The notes beneath the pieces were generated by a model that was given only the letters and a program-made list of their open reading frames with translations, ran no database searches and was not told where the DNA came from. A stretch of DNA of 64,000 bases, taken from assembly GCF_024710485.1 (NCBI RefSeq), contig NZ_JANJUQ010000045.1, positions 79,762 through 143,761 on the forward strand, given 5' to 3'. The DNA is from Flavobacterium sp. (GTDB lineage: Bacteria > Bacteroidota > Bacteroidia > Flavobacteriales > Flavobacteriaceae). The translations under genes were made by a program, and so were the position numbers. This document shows, piece by piece, positions 49,048 to 56,571 of this stretch. Position 1 is the first letter of the stretch, and every line of letters starts with the position of its first letter.

Positions 49048-50667
49048 ATGGTAAAAAGTGTTGTAATCACCACCAAAACACACCAGCCTATTCCGTTGTC
49101 ACAGGATATCAAAAATGGCAAATTGAAGTTAGACATCCCTGCATTGGAGACCAAAATACCGAGGAGTTTTGATTTGGTCATCACTTTTCAATCCGCTATA
49201 AAATCTTTTCGAAACCATGATTATACATGGGTTTCCGTAAATCAAGACCGGATAGCCGGCGAATGGGTTCCGAAAATTATTCAATTGGAAAATGGTTTTT
49301 TTGTGCAACCTAATCTTAACCGAGGCTATTGGGAAATTTACAAAGCAAAGCCCAATGTCTTGTTTTGGCGGTTCAATCCTGAATTTTCAAATCCCTTAAC
49401 GGTGTATACCGGTCATAAAAATGAAAAAATAATAGCAGAAGCCCAAACGCATTTACACGAAAGTTTTTCTGTTTCGTTATTGTTTTCAAAACACAATGCT
49501 ATAGAGTTTAGTCGTTCTCCCGAGCCGTTTTTGCCCGCAGTTTGTTTCACAGATCATTGCGATTTTGATACGCTCGACAGTTTAAAAATCCAAAGAGCCT
49601 TTTTCAAACAATATCATGTTAAAGTGACCAAAGGTTTTTTTCTCCATCATTTTTCCAAAAGAGCCGACAATGCGTCTTATGAAAATGACCAAGCCGAACT
49701 GCAACTCTGGTTGTCCGACGGTCACGAATTGGCCTACCATTCATTATCGCAATCGCTAAAAAAGGATGAAGAAGCTTTTGCCGATTTCTACCAATTTACG
49801 CCACCGTTTGACCAATGCCCAACTTGGATAGACCACGGTTACCAACCCTATAATTTTTCGCTGTATCAAAATAATAAGACTGATGCAGTAACTTTTGCAG
49901 AGAATTTAAGTCGAAAAAATATCCGCATTTTATGGAATTATATCGATTCAGGGACCGCAGCTTTGGGCGTAATTAACCAACTAAACACGAATGATTTTAC
50001 CTTAAAGCAATTCAGTAATGGCATTCGAAATCTGAATTTTAAAACCAAAATCAGTGTGTTGGTGAAAAATATTTTATTTCACTATTATGCCGATGAAAAA
50101 ATGATATTGCGTTATAAAGGCTTGGCCGGAAGTTTTAAAAAAATGCTGAGACAAAAGAAGTTTTCCCTTTTTTTTGAGTTTATCCAAAACGCTTTGTCTG
50201 TATTCATGCCGCTTTTCAAAGTGTTCTTTTTTTGGAACTACCACAAGAGCAAACCATATAAATTGGCTAAATACACGCCGATAATTTTTAAGCACCAACT
50301 AGCCGGTAAGGACTTTTATGTTTTTCAAACATTGGAAATGATTGACTTCCGTGCTGCTTTACATCCTCAAAATATGGATAAACTTATCTTGGAAAAAGGA
50401 TTGTTTATTGCGCATACTTATTTTTCAGTGCCAATGGAATACCATACCGGTAGAATTTTTAAAACACCTGAGCTCGTAGACGAACAAGTAGCTGAAAATT
50501 TCGAATATCTTTCTGCTAAAATTCAAAATAAAGAAGTTTGGAATCCGACGATAAAAGAATTAGTCGATTTTTTAAGTACTTTTGAATCGGTGGTTTTAGA
50601 CTTAGATGCCGAGGGTAAAATAATGGTCCTAAACTCCGCCGGTATACCTTACAGAGCAATCAGTTAA
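49048..50667 (+). CDS. divergent polysaccharide deacetylase (NodB)-like protein
   Basis: The 539-residue product has no signal peptide. Residues 165-260 resemble a NodB/CE4 barrel: CFTDHCDFDTLDSL (metal Asp-type motif), then SDGHELAYHSLSQS (the His-x4-His metal motif) and TWIDHGYQPYNFS. The first 160 and last 230 residues are not recognised. CE4 enzymes deacetylate or deformylate sugars. The catalytic assignment is inferred from short motifs. Its stop overlaps the next start (TAATG). Confidence 0.65.
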   Translation: MVKSVVITTKTHQPIPLSQDIKNGKLKLDIPALETKIPRSFDLVITFQSAIKSFRNHDYTWVSVNQDRIAGEWVPKIIQLENGFFVQPNLNRGYWEIYKAKPNVLFWRFNPEFSNPLTVYTGHKNEKIIAEAQTHLHESFSVSLLFSKHNAIEFSRSPEPFLPAVCFTDHCDFDTLDSLKIQRAFFKQYHVKVTKGFFLHHFSKRADNASYENDQAELQLWLSDGHELAYHSLSQSLKKDEEAFADFYQFTPPFDQCPTWIDHGYQPYNFSLYQNNKTDAVTFAENLSRKNIRILWNYIDSGTAALGVINQLNTNDFTLKQFSNGIRNLNFKTKISVLVKNILFHYYADEKMILRYKGLAGSFKKMLRQKKFSLFFEFIQNALSVFMPLFKVFFFWNYHKSKPYKLAKYTPIIFKHQLAGKDFYVFQTLEMIDFRAALHPQNMDKLILEKGLFIAHTYFSVPMEYHTGRIFKTPELVDEQVAENFEYLSAKIQNKEVWNPTIKELVDFLSTFESVVLDLDAEGKIMVLNSAGIPYRAIS

Positions 50668-51731
50668 TGGAAATAATCTTTACCAAAGACCCAATCCAAC
50701 TCCGAAAATGGGATGACTTTGTGCTGCAACAAAATGTAGCGGGTCATTTGTTGCTTTCTGCTTGGAACCAATCTTTTGCTTCTTACGGCTTTGACTATGA
50801 AATAGCGATACAACTTGATGGTGAAAAAATTATCGGAGGTTTTGCTGCCGTCGTTGCTAAGGTTGCTTTTTTTAAGTTTTATATAGTGCCGTTCGGACCC
50901 ATCACAGCCTCGGGTGAAACGAAAGCCTTGAATGATTTAATTGCTAAAGTGCCCGATAGAGCTCAAAAGTTGGGCTGTTGCTATGCCCATATTTCTTTAC
51001 CATTATCCGATGTCCTTAATCCGCACGTCTATCCGGTAACTTCTTTTCCCGTTTTAGCTATGGCTAAAGAAGGCCATCTTTTTAAATATGTCTACTCGGC
51101 TTACGGAATCAATTGGAAATCCGTACAAGGTTATGAAACAGAAGAGGATTTTATCAACAGTTTCCGGGCTTCGGTAAGACGATACATCAGAAGTGCCCAA
51201 CGAAAAGACTTGGAGCTTCGCTTTTTGGAAGATGAAAAAGCAGTGAAACAGGCTTACGACTTGTGTTTGGAAAATGCCGCTAACAATGGTTATGCTCTAC
51301 GTTCTTGGTCGGCTTTTAAAACGACTTTAATGACGATGATTCAGAACAAGCAAGCGCATTTTATGGGTGCATTTTATGATAATAATATCAAAGGAGCTTC
51401 TCTCGTCATCAAAGCCGGAAATCATTACACGTACATTTTGGGCGGAACCAAAAAGGAAAAGCCCGATTTTTTAGCCGGTCATTATCTGCATTTTGAAGCC
51501 ATGCGATTGGCAATGCAGGAAAAGTTATCCGGTTATAATATTTCTCTCGGTGGTTCCAAAGGAGTCATCAGCTTAAAATCGAGTTATGCCGATACCCAGA
51601 TTTATTATGATAAAGGGAAATACCATTGGATTATCCGACCGACTCATTTCAAAGCCTATCAGATTTTCGAGAAGCATCTCAAAAAACACAAAAACACTAT
51701 CGCTAAACTATTGTCATTCTTTAAAAGATGA
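50667..51731 (+). CDS. FemAB/GNAT-like acyltransferase
   Basis: The 354-residue product shows the two-lobed GNAT fold of FemAB-like transferases: FYIVPFGPI in the first lobe, FRASVRRYIRSAQRKDLE (basic helix), HYTYILGGTK and NISLGGSKGVISLKSSY near the C-terminus. These enzymes attach amino acids or acyl groups to peptidoglycan or exopolysaccharide. Donor and acceptor are unknown here. Start and stop overlap both neighbours, so it is in the middle of a tightly coupled operon. Confidence 0.8.
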   Translation: MEIIFTKDPIQLRKWDDFVLQQNVAGHLLLSAWNQSFASYGFDYEIAIQLDGEKIIGGFAAVVAKVAFFKFYIVPFGPITASGETKALNDLIAKVPDRAQKLGCCYAHISLPLSDVLNPHVYPVTSFPVLAMAKEGHLFKYVYSAYGINWKSVQGYETEEDFINSFRASVRRYIRSAQRKDLELRFLEDEKAVKQAYDLCLENAANNGYALRSWSAFKTTLMTMIQNKQAHFMGAFYDNNIKGASLVIKAGNHYTYILGGTKKEKPDFLAGHYLHFEAMRLAMQEKLSGYNISLGGSKGVISLKSSYADTQIYYDKGKYHWIIRPTHFKAYQIFEKHLKKHKNTIAKLLSFFKR

Positions 51732-52195
51732 TCAAAAAACTACTCAAATATCTTAAGGTTATTGATATCGATATAGTAATCTACGTCATGAGAAAAGACG
51801 CTGTGGCTGATTTTCCTGTATTAGATTATACCATCGAACAAGAAGCTGTGAGTTGCAATAAGAAGCGTTTTTTTATCAAAGTAGGTGATAAAGTGGTACA
51901 CGAAAGTTTCTTGTTTGAAAAGTTATTTGTATTGAAGATTATTGGCAAAACCGGACCAACTATTGGTGATTGTCGCACTATTGAAGCTTTCAAAGGGAAA
52001 TCAATTTATCCTTATGTAATCAATCACATAGCCAGGGAGGAAATCTTAAAAAACCATCGCAAAGAAGTTTTTATTATTGTTAATCCAAGCAATTTAAGTT
52101 CTATTAAAGGGATTGAAAAAGCAGGTTTTACACTTCATACAAAAGTCAAAGCCAAACGATTTTTGTTTTTTCATTTTCGTATTGAAAAAGGATAA
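51728..52195 (+). CDS. GNAT-like acyltransferase, small
   Basis: The 155-residue product has a GNAT-like C-terminal half: DCRTIEAFKGKSIYPYVINH (like the CoA-binding helix), then IVNPSNLSSIKGIEKAGFTL, the typical N-x-x-S-x-x-x-x-E-x-x-GF signature. The N-terminal 60 residues are shortened and unusual. A four-base overlap with the FemAB-like gene suggests joint function, possibly N-acylation of an amino sugar. Specificity unknown. Confidence 0.72.
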   Translation: MIKKLLKYLKVIDIDIVIYVMRKDAVADFPVLDYTIEQEAVSCNKKRFFIKVGDKVVHESFLFEKLFVLKIIGKTGPTIGDCRTIEAFKGKSIYPYVINHIAREEILKNHRKEVFIIVNPSNLSSIKGIEKAGFTLHTKVKAKRFLFFHFRIEKG

Positions 52196-52282
52196 ACGTT
52201 TTTTTGCAGTGAATTAGGTCTTTTCTATTGAATTTTTACACAATATATTCGTTTATTTGTGAAGCTTTTAGTAAAACCTATC

Positions 52283-53356
52283 ATGATTAACGTTACCAAA
52301 ACTTTTTTCCCACCCATTGAGGAGTATCATACCCAATTGCAAAGGGTTTGGCAAAACGAATGGCTAACCAACCGTGGAGAATTGGTTTTGGAGTTGGAGA
52401 ACAAGCTAAAAGCTTATTTAAATGTCAGTGCTGTTTTAATTACCAATAACGGAACGATTCCTATACAAATTGCTTTGAAATTGTTGGGAAACGGCGGCGA
52501 AATTATTACCACGCCATTTAGTTATGTGGCTACTACGGCTTCCATACTTTGGGAGAATTGTACTCCGGTTTTTGTGGATATTCATCCGGAATTTTTAACC
52601 ATAGACGAAACAAAAATTGAAGCTGCTATCACGCCAAACACCACTGCTATTTTGGCGACTCATGTTTTTGGTAATCCCTGTCATGTCGAGGCTATAGGTA
52701 AAATTGCGAATAAACACGGCTTGAAAGTAATTTATGATGCTGCTCACTGTTTTGGAGTTGACTACCAAGGGCAGTCGATTTTTGAATACGGCGATGTCAG
52801 CACCTGCAGTTTTCACGCCACTAAGTTGTTTCATACCGGAGAAGGCGGAGCCGTTTTTTGTAAGGATGCCGAACTAATGCACCGAATTTTTTACAGCCAC
52901 AATTTTGGTCATAATGGGCCATTAGAATTTCATGGTCTGGGGATTAACGGAAAGATTTCCGAATTGCAGGCGGCAATGGGATTGGCAGTATTTCCATATT
53001 TGCAGTTTATTGTGTCAGAACGCAAAAAAGTAGTAGATTACTATAATGCCAATCTCGATTTTAAAAGGTTACGGAAGATGAATTTACGCGAAAATACTAC
53101 TTGGAATTACAGTTATTATCCTGTCATTTTTGAAACGGAAACACAACTACTCAATGTTCAAAAAGCATTAAACGAGAAAAATATTTTCCCGAGAAGGTAT
53201 TTTTATCCTTCATTAAATAAGGTTGGCTATTTAAATGCTGCTGAAATGCCCGTATCCGAGCAAATAGCTAAGACCATTTTGTGTTTGCCGCTTTCACATG
53301 CCTTAGAGGGGCAAGACATGGAAAGGATTGTTAATCTTATTAATGAAAATTTATGA
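52283..53356 (+). CDS. DegT/DnrJ/EryC1/StrS aminotransferase
   Basis: These PLP enzymes convert keto-sugar nucleotides to amino sugars. I use ATG 52283 (MINVTKTFFPPIEEYH), giving 357 residues; a GTG at 52259 would add eight. PLP-binding Lys181 lies in FHATKLFHTGEGGA, and Asp162 in YDAAHCFG contacts the pyridine ring. Further motifs are NNGTIPIQIALKLL and NGKISELQAAMGL. The following NeuD-like gene overlaps by four bases, the pairing seen for acetamido-sugar pathways. Confidence 0.93.
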   Translation: MINVTKTFFPPIEEYHTQLQRVWQNEWLTNRGELVLELENKLKAYLNVSAVLITNNGTIPIQIALKLLGNGGEIITTPFSYVATTASILWENCTPVFVDIHPEFLTIDETKIEAAITPNTTAILATHVFGNPCHVEAIGKIANKHGLKVIYDAAHCFGVDYQGQSIFEYGDVSTCSFHATKLFHTGEGGAVFCKDAELMHRIFYSHNFGHNGPLEFHGLGINGKISELQAAMGLAVFPYLQFIVSERKKVVDYYNANLDFKRLRKMNLRENTTWNYSYYPVIFETETQLLNVQKALNEKNIFPRRYFYPSLNKVGYLNAAEMPVSEQIAKTILCLPLSHALEGQDMERIVNLINENL

Positions 53357-54000
53357 TTATCATAGGAGCTAAGGGTTTTGCCAAAGAGGTTTTGGAAGTT
53401 TTGCACCAATTAAAACAAATTGAGAGCATTGCTTTTTATGATGATGTGAATGAAATTGGAGAAACTTTATATGATTGTTTTCCCATTCTGAAAAACGAAG
53501 AACAGGTAAAAGCCTTTTTTGAACGTTACGGAACTCAATTTACTATCGGAATTGGAAATCCCAAATACCGTTACTTAATGTGTAAAAAGTTTGAAGAATG
53601 GGGCGGGAATTTAGTGTCCACTATAAGCCCGTTTTCACATATTGGTCATTTTGGAAATTTAATTGAAACCGGTAGTAATGTAATGACCGGAACCGTCATT
53701 ACTAACGATGTTAGTATTGGTAAAGGTTGTTTGATTAATTTAAATTGTACTATTGGTCACGATACTGTTGTTGAGGGATTTGTTGAACTTTGTCCCGGAG
53801 TTCATATTTCCGGAAATTGTAAAATAGGAGCGCTTAGTTTTATAGGGACAAATGCTACAGTGCTGCCTAACATTACAATAGGGAAAAATGTAATAATAGG
53901 AGCCGGCGCTTTAGTAACTAAAGACTTGCCCGATAATGTATTGGCAATGGGTTCGCCTGCAAAAGTGATAAGAGAATTGCCTGAAACTGATTTTTTATAA
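53353..54000 (+). CDS. NeuD/PglD-like sugar acyltransferase
   Basis: The 215-residue product has an N-terminal nucleotide-binding-like part (IIIGAKGFAKEVLEVL) and a left-handed beta-helix (about 85-205) of hexapeptide repeats, with the likely catalytic His in NCTIGHDTVV and ending AMGSPAKVIREL. This is the layout of PglD/NeuD enzymes, which acetylate amino sugars on nucleotides or O-acetylate sialic acid. The adjacent aminotransferase favours N-acylation of its product. Confidence 0.9.
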   Translation: MIIIGAKGFAKEVLEVLHQLKQIESIAFYDDVNEIGETLYDCFPILKNEEQVKAFFERYGTQFTIGIGNPKYRYLMCKKFEEWGGNLVSTISPFSHIGHFGNLIETGSNVMTGTVITNDVSIGKGCLINLNCTIGHDTVVEGFVELCPGVHISGNCKIGALSFIGTNATVLPNITIGKNVIIGAGALVTKDLPDNVLAMGSPAKVIRELPETDFL

Positions 54001-54932
54001 TGAAAATATCTTTTGTAATACCGGTTTTCAGAAACGAGGGGTCAATTATTCTGACTTACGATAAATTGATACAACTCATAAAGACACTTGATGCCGCATA
54101 TGAATTCATTTTTGTTGATGACGGCTCCGATGACAACTCTTTAAATGAGCTAATGGAATTGCATCAAAACGATGAAAATGTTAAAGTCCTCTCATTTTCA
54201 AGAAACTTTGGGCAAGTAGCTGCAGTAGTGGCCGGACTTAAACAAGTTACAGGTGATGCCGTTATCAATATGTCAGCAGATTTGCAAGAGCCGATTGAAC
54301 TCATAGCTGATATGGTTTCAAAATGGAAGGCCGGAAATGAAATTGTTATCGGCCACAGAATAGATAGAGAAGATAGTTTTATAGCTAATAAAGCCTCGGC
54401 TTTATTTTATTCTTTAATGAAATATGTTAATCCGAAAATGCCTAAAGGCGGTTTCGATTTTGTATTGCTCGATAAAAAAGCTGTAGCGGTATTGAATCAA
54501 ATAGATGAACGCAATCGCTTTTTTCAAGGTGATATTCTTTGGATGGGATTTAATGTAGCCTTTATTCCTTACAATCGATTGAAAAGAACCATCGGCAAAT
54601 CGCAGTGGACTCTTTCCAAAAAGCTGAAATATTTTATAGACGGTTTGTTAAACACTTCCTACATTCCAATCCGACTAATGTCGCTTTTAGGAATTATTTT
54701 TTCTATACTCGGCTTTATTTATGCTTTCGTAATTGCTTACAATCGGTTCATTAACAATACACCTTTCAACGGTTGGGCACCTATTATGATACTAATTCTT
54801 ATAGTTGGTGGTTTAATTATGCTGATGTTGGGAATTATTGGTGAATATGTTTGGCGAACTTATGATGAAACCAGAAAAAGACCACTCTACATTATTAAAG
54901 ATAAATTTATTAAGGATGAAACGAATAATTGA
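54000..54932 (+). CDS. GT2 glycosyltransferase, polyprenyl-phosphate type
   Basis: The 310-residue product resembles ArnC, GtrB and dolichol-phosphate mannose synthases: FVIPVFRNEGSI, VDDGSDDNSL, SFSRNFGQVAAVVAGL, the metal motif SADLQEP, and two transmembrane helices (about 228-255 and 262-290) at the C-terminus. Such enzymes move a sugar from a nucleotide to undecaprenyl phosphate at the inner membrane. It overlaps the NeuD gene by one base. Confidence 0.93.
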   Translation: MKISFVIPVFRNEGSIILTYDKLIQLIKTLDAAYEFIFVDDGSDDNSLNELMELHQNDENVKVLSFSRNFGQVAAVVAGLKQVTGDAVINMSADLQEPIELIADMVSKWKAGNEIVIGHRIDREDSFIANKASALFYSLMKYVNPKMPKGGFDFVLLDKKAVAVLNQIDERNRFFQGDILWMGFNVAFIPYNRLKRTIGKSQWTLSKKLKYFIDGLLNTSYIPIRLMSLLGIIFSILGFIYAFVIAYNRFINNTPFNGWAPIMILILIVGGLIMLMLGIIGEYVWRTYDETRKRPLYIIKDKFIKDETNN

Positions 54933-56190
54933 TTTTGCTACAAAAAATCCGGTTTTAATCACGGCATTGCTTTGTATTGTTTTTTATTTTCTTCCTTTTA
55001 AACCGAAACCTTTCGGAGACGGGCAATTCCACACCGGAACCCAACAATTAATCGAGTATATGCTCAATGGTTTTCAAGGAAATATTGATATAGACAAAGG
55101 GTTTTTGACCCTTTTTTGTTACTTAATTCCATACGCCATCGTTTATGCTTTTCATGATGATCATTTGTTTTTCTTGAGTAGTGTTATTTTTAGTTGTGTT
55201 TTTGTTTGTCTTTCGGTTTATTACCTATTTAAAACCTTTATAATACTTAATTTTACCGATAAAGCTAAATTTTCAGTCCTATTATTGATGTCGCTTTTCC
55301 CTATTCATATTTATTATGCTATGGGAATCATTGGTGAGGCTTTTGGTTTTTTCGCGTCGACTGTAATGATATATTTCTGGGCAAAGCATTACAGAGGGAT
55401 AGCTAAAAAAAGAGATTATTACTTTTTGGCTTTATCCATGGTGCTACTGTATGGAATTAAGCCTAACATGTTGCCGTTTATTTTTGTCATGACTATCTAC
55501 TTTTTAGTGATTAAATCACCAATGAAAAGTAAGTTGTATTTTGCGTTAGGTATCGTTTTGATTCCTGTTTTTATTTTAGTTGAACGCAGTTTGGATGACT
55601 CCAATTTCGAATTTAAAAATTTAGTTTTCCGTAATCAAATTCTTTGGTCTCGATTTGAACTCAGGGATGAACCTTTTAATTGGATGCCGCAACACGGGCA
55701 AGACAAGTTTGCTTCAGGGGATTATTTGAATAATTTAAAAAAGAGGCGCGAATTAGATTCCATCTGCAAAGCCAATAATTACGATAAAACAGCTTATTAT
55801 ATTCAATGGGTTAAAAATGATATTCTGTCTAATCCGGGATTAACATTGCGACAATATTCACTCAAATTCTTCCAAGCTCAGAGTTTTATTATTTCGCCTT
55901 TAATGAAATCTGATAAAAGTAAAACGGTTAAGTATAGCATTCATATTTATATAAATATTATTAATTATATATTGATATTCACAGCTCTCTTTGCTTTATA
56001 TCGTTTGTTTAAGAGGAAAGAATACCAACTCTTTTTGCCTCTTTTGTTTTTTTGGGGTTGGGGACTTTTATATGTATTTCTATTCCATTCAGAGCAAAGG
56101 TATATGTTTCCGGTTCGACCGGTATTACTCTTTTTATTTGCCTATTGGGTTTCTACCAATGAGTTTTCTAAAAAGTCTCAAGTAGCCTAA
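54916..56190 (+). CDS. polytopic membrane protein, possible GT-C enzyme
   Basis: From ATG 54916 (MKRIIDFATKNPVLIT) it has 424 residues and about ten hydrophobic segments; an earlier in-frame ATG at 54838 lies inside the GT2 gene. The first external loop contains KPFGDGQFHTGTQQL, a placement of acidic residues like GT-C glycosyltransferases such as ArnT. I do not recognise the family with certainty. Its 17-base overlap with the polyprenyl-phosphate GT gene suggests it flips or transfers the lipid-linked sugar. Confidence 0.7.
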   Translation: MKRIIDFATKNPVLITALLCIVFYFLPFKPKPFGDGQFHTGTQQLIEYMLNGFQGNIDIDKGFLTLFCYLIPYAIVYAFHDDHLFFLSSVIFSCVFVCLSVYYLFKTFIILNFTDKAKFSVLLLMSLFPIHIYYAMGIIGEAFGFFASTVMIYFWAKHYRGIAKKRDYYFLALSMVLLYGIKPNMLPFIFVMTIYFLVIKSPMKSKLYFALGIVLIPVFILVERSLDDSNFEFKNLVFRNQILWSRFELRDEPFNWMPQHGQDKFASGDYLNNLKKRRELDSICKANNYDKTAYYIQWVKNDILSNPGLTLRQYSLKFFQAQSFIISPLMKSDKSKTVKYSIHIYINIINYILIFTALFALYRLFKRKEYQLFLPLLFFWGWGLLYVFLFHSEQRYMFPVRPVLLFLFAYWVSTNEFSKKSQVA

Positions 56191-56217
56191 TACTTTTTTT
56201 CATTTTAAACACAAAGT

Positions 56218-56244
56218 AAGCATCCTTAAAGGGATGCTTTTTTT
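56218..56244 (+). terminator. terminator of the glycan cluster
   Basis: AAGCATCC at 56218-56225 pairs with GGATGCTT at 56232-56239, followed by T residues. The stem is nearly the same as that after eno. Confidence 0.85.
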
Positions 56245-56398
56245 ATCCATTTTATTAAATCTAATTTTAGTATATCAAGGTGAGTATCAGTTGTTTGTGG
56301 TTTTTTAAAAAAATAAGAAAAATACCTATATAAATATAAAAAAAGTGTATTTCATCGAATAAATATGTTTTTTGTGGATTTTTTGAAACCTTATCTAC

Positions 56399-56406
56399 TA
56401 TATTTG
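56399..56406 (+). promoter_or_regulatory. -7 box candidate for the fibre operon
   Basis: TATATTTG matches TAnnTTTG. TTTG at 56371-56374 is 24 bases upstream, just outside the common range. A start near 56412 would leave a long leader. Confidence 0.45.
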
Positions 56407-56571
56407 ATTGATGAAAATAATAGCACTGTAATTTGATAACCTACAGTTCACTAGAACAAATGTTTTTCCCAAACAAAACAAAAATTACAGCAATTATTTT
56501 TTACATGACCCGACCCTGAGTCCACAAAAATGAGTGTCAAATAGTTCTTTAATGCCCCAAATCTTTTTGTT

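Larger units (their letters stand above)
56191..56571. other. AT-rich gap between glycan cluster and fibre operon
   Basis: The 381-base gap starts with a terminator (56218-56244). It contains no plausible gene. TAnnTTTG at 56399-56406 is the best promoter box for the fibre operon and implies a leader of about 160 bases. A small inverted repeat (ACTGTA about 56426-56431 with TACAGT about 56443-56448) lies in that leader; the rest is simple A/T-rich sequence. Confidence 0.75.
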
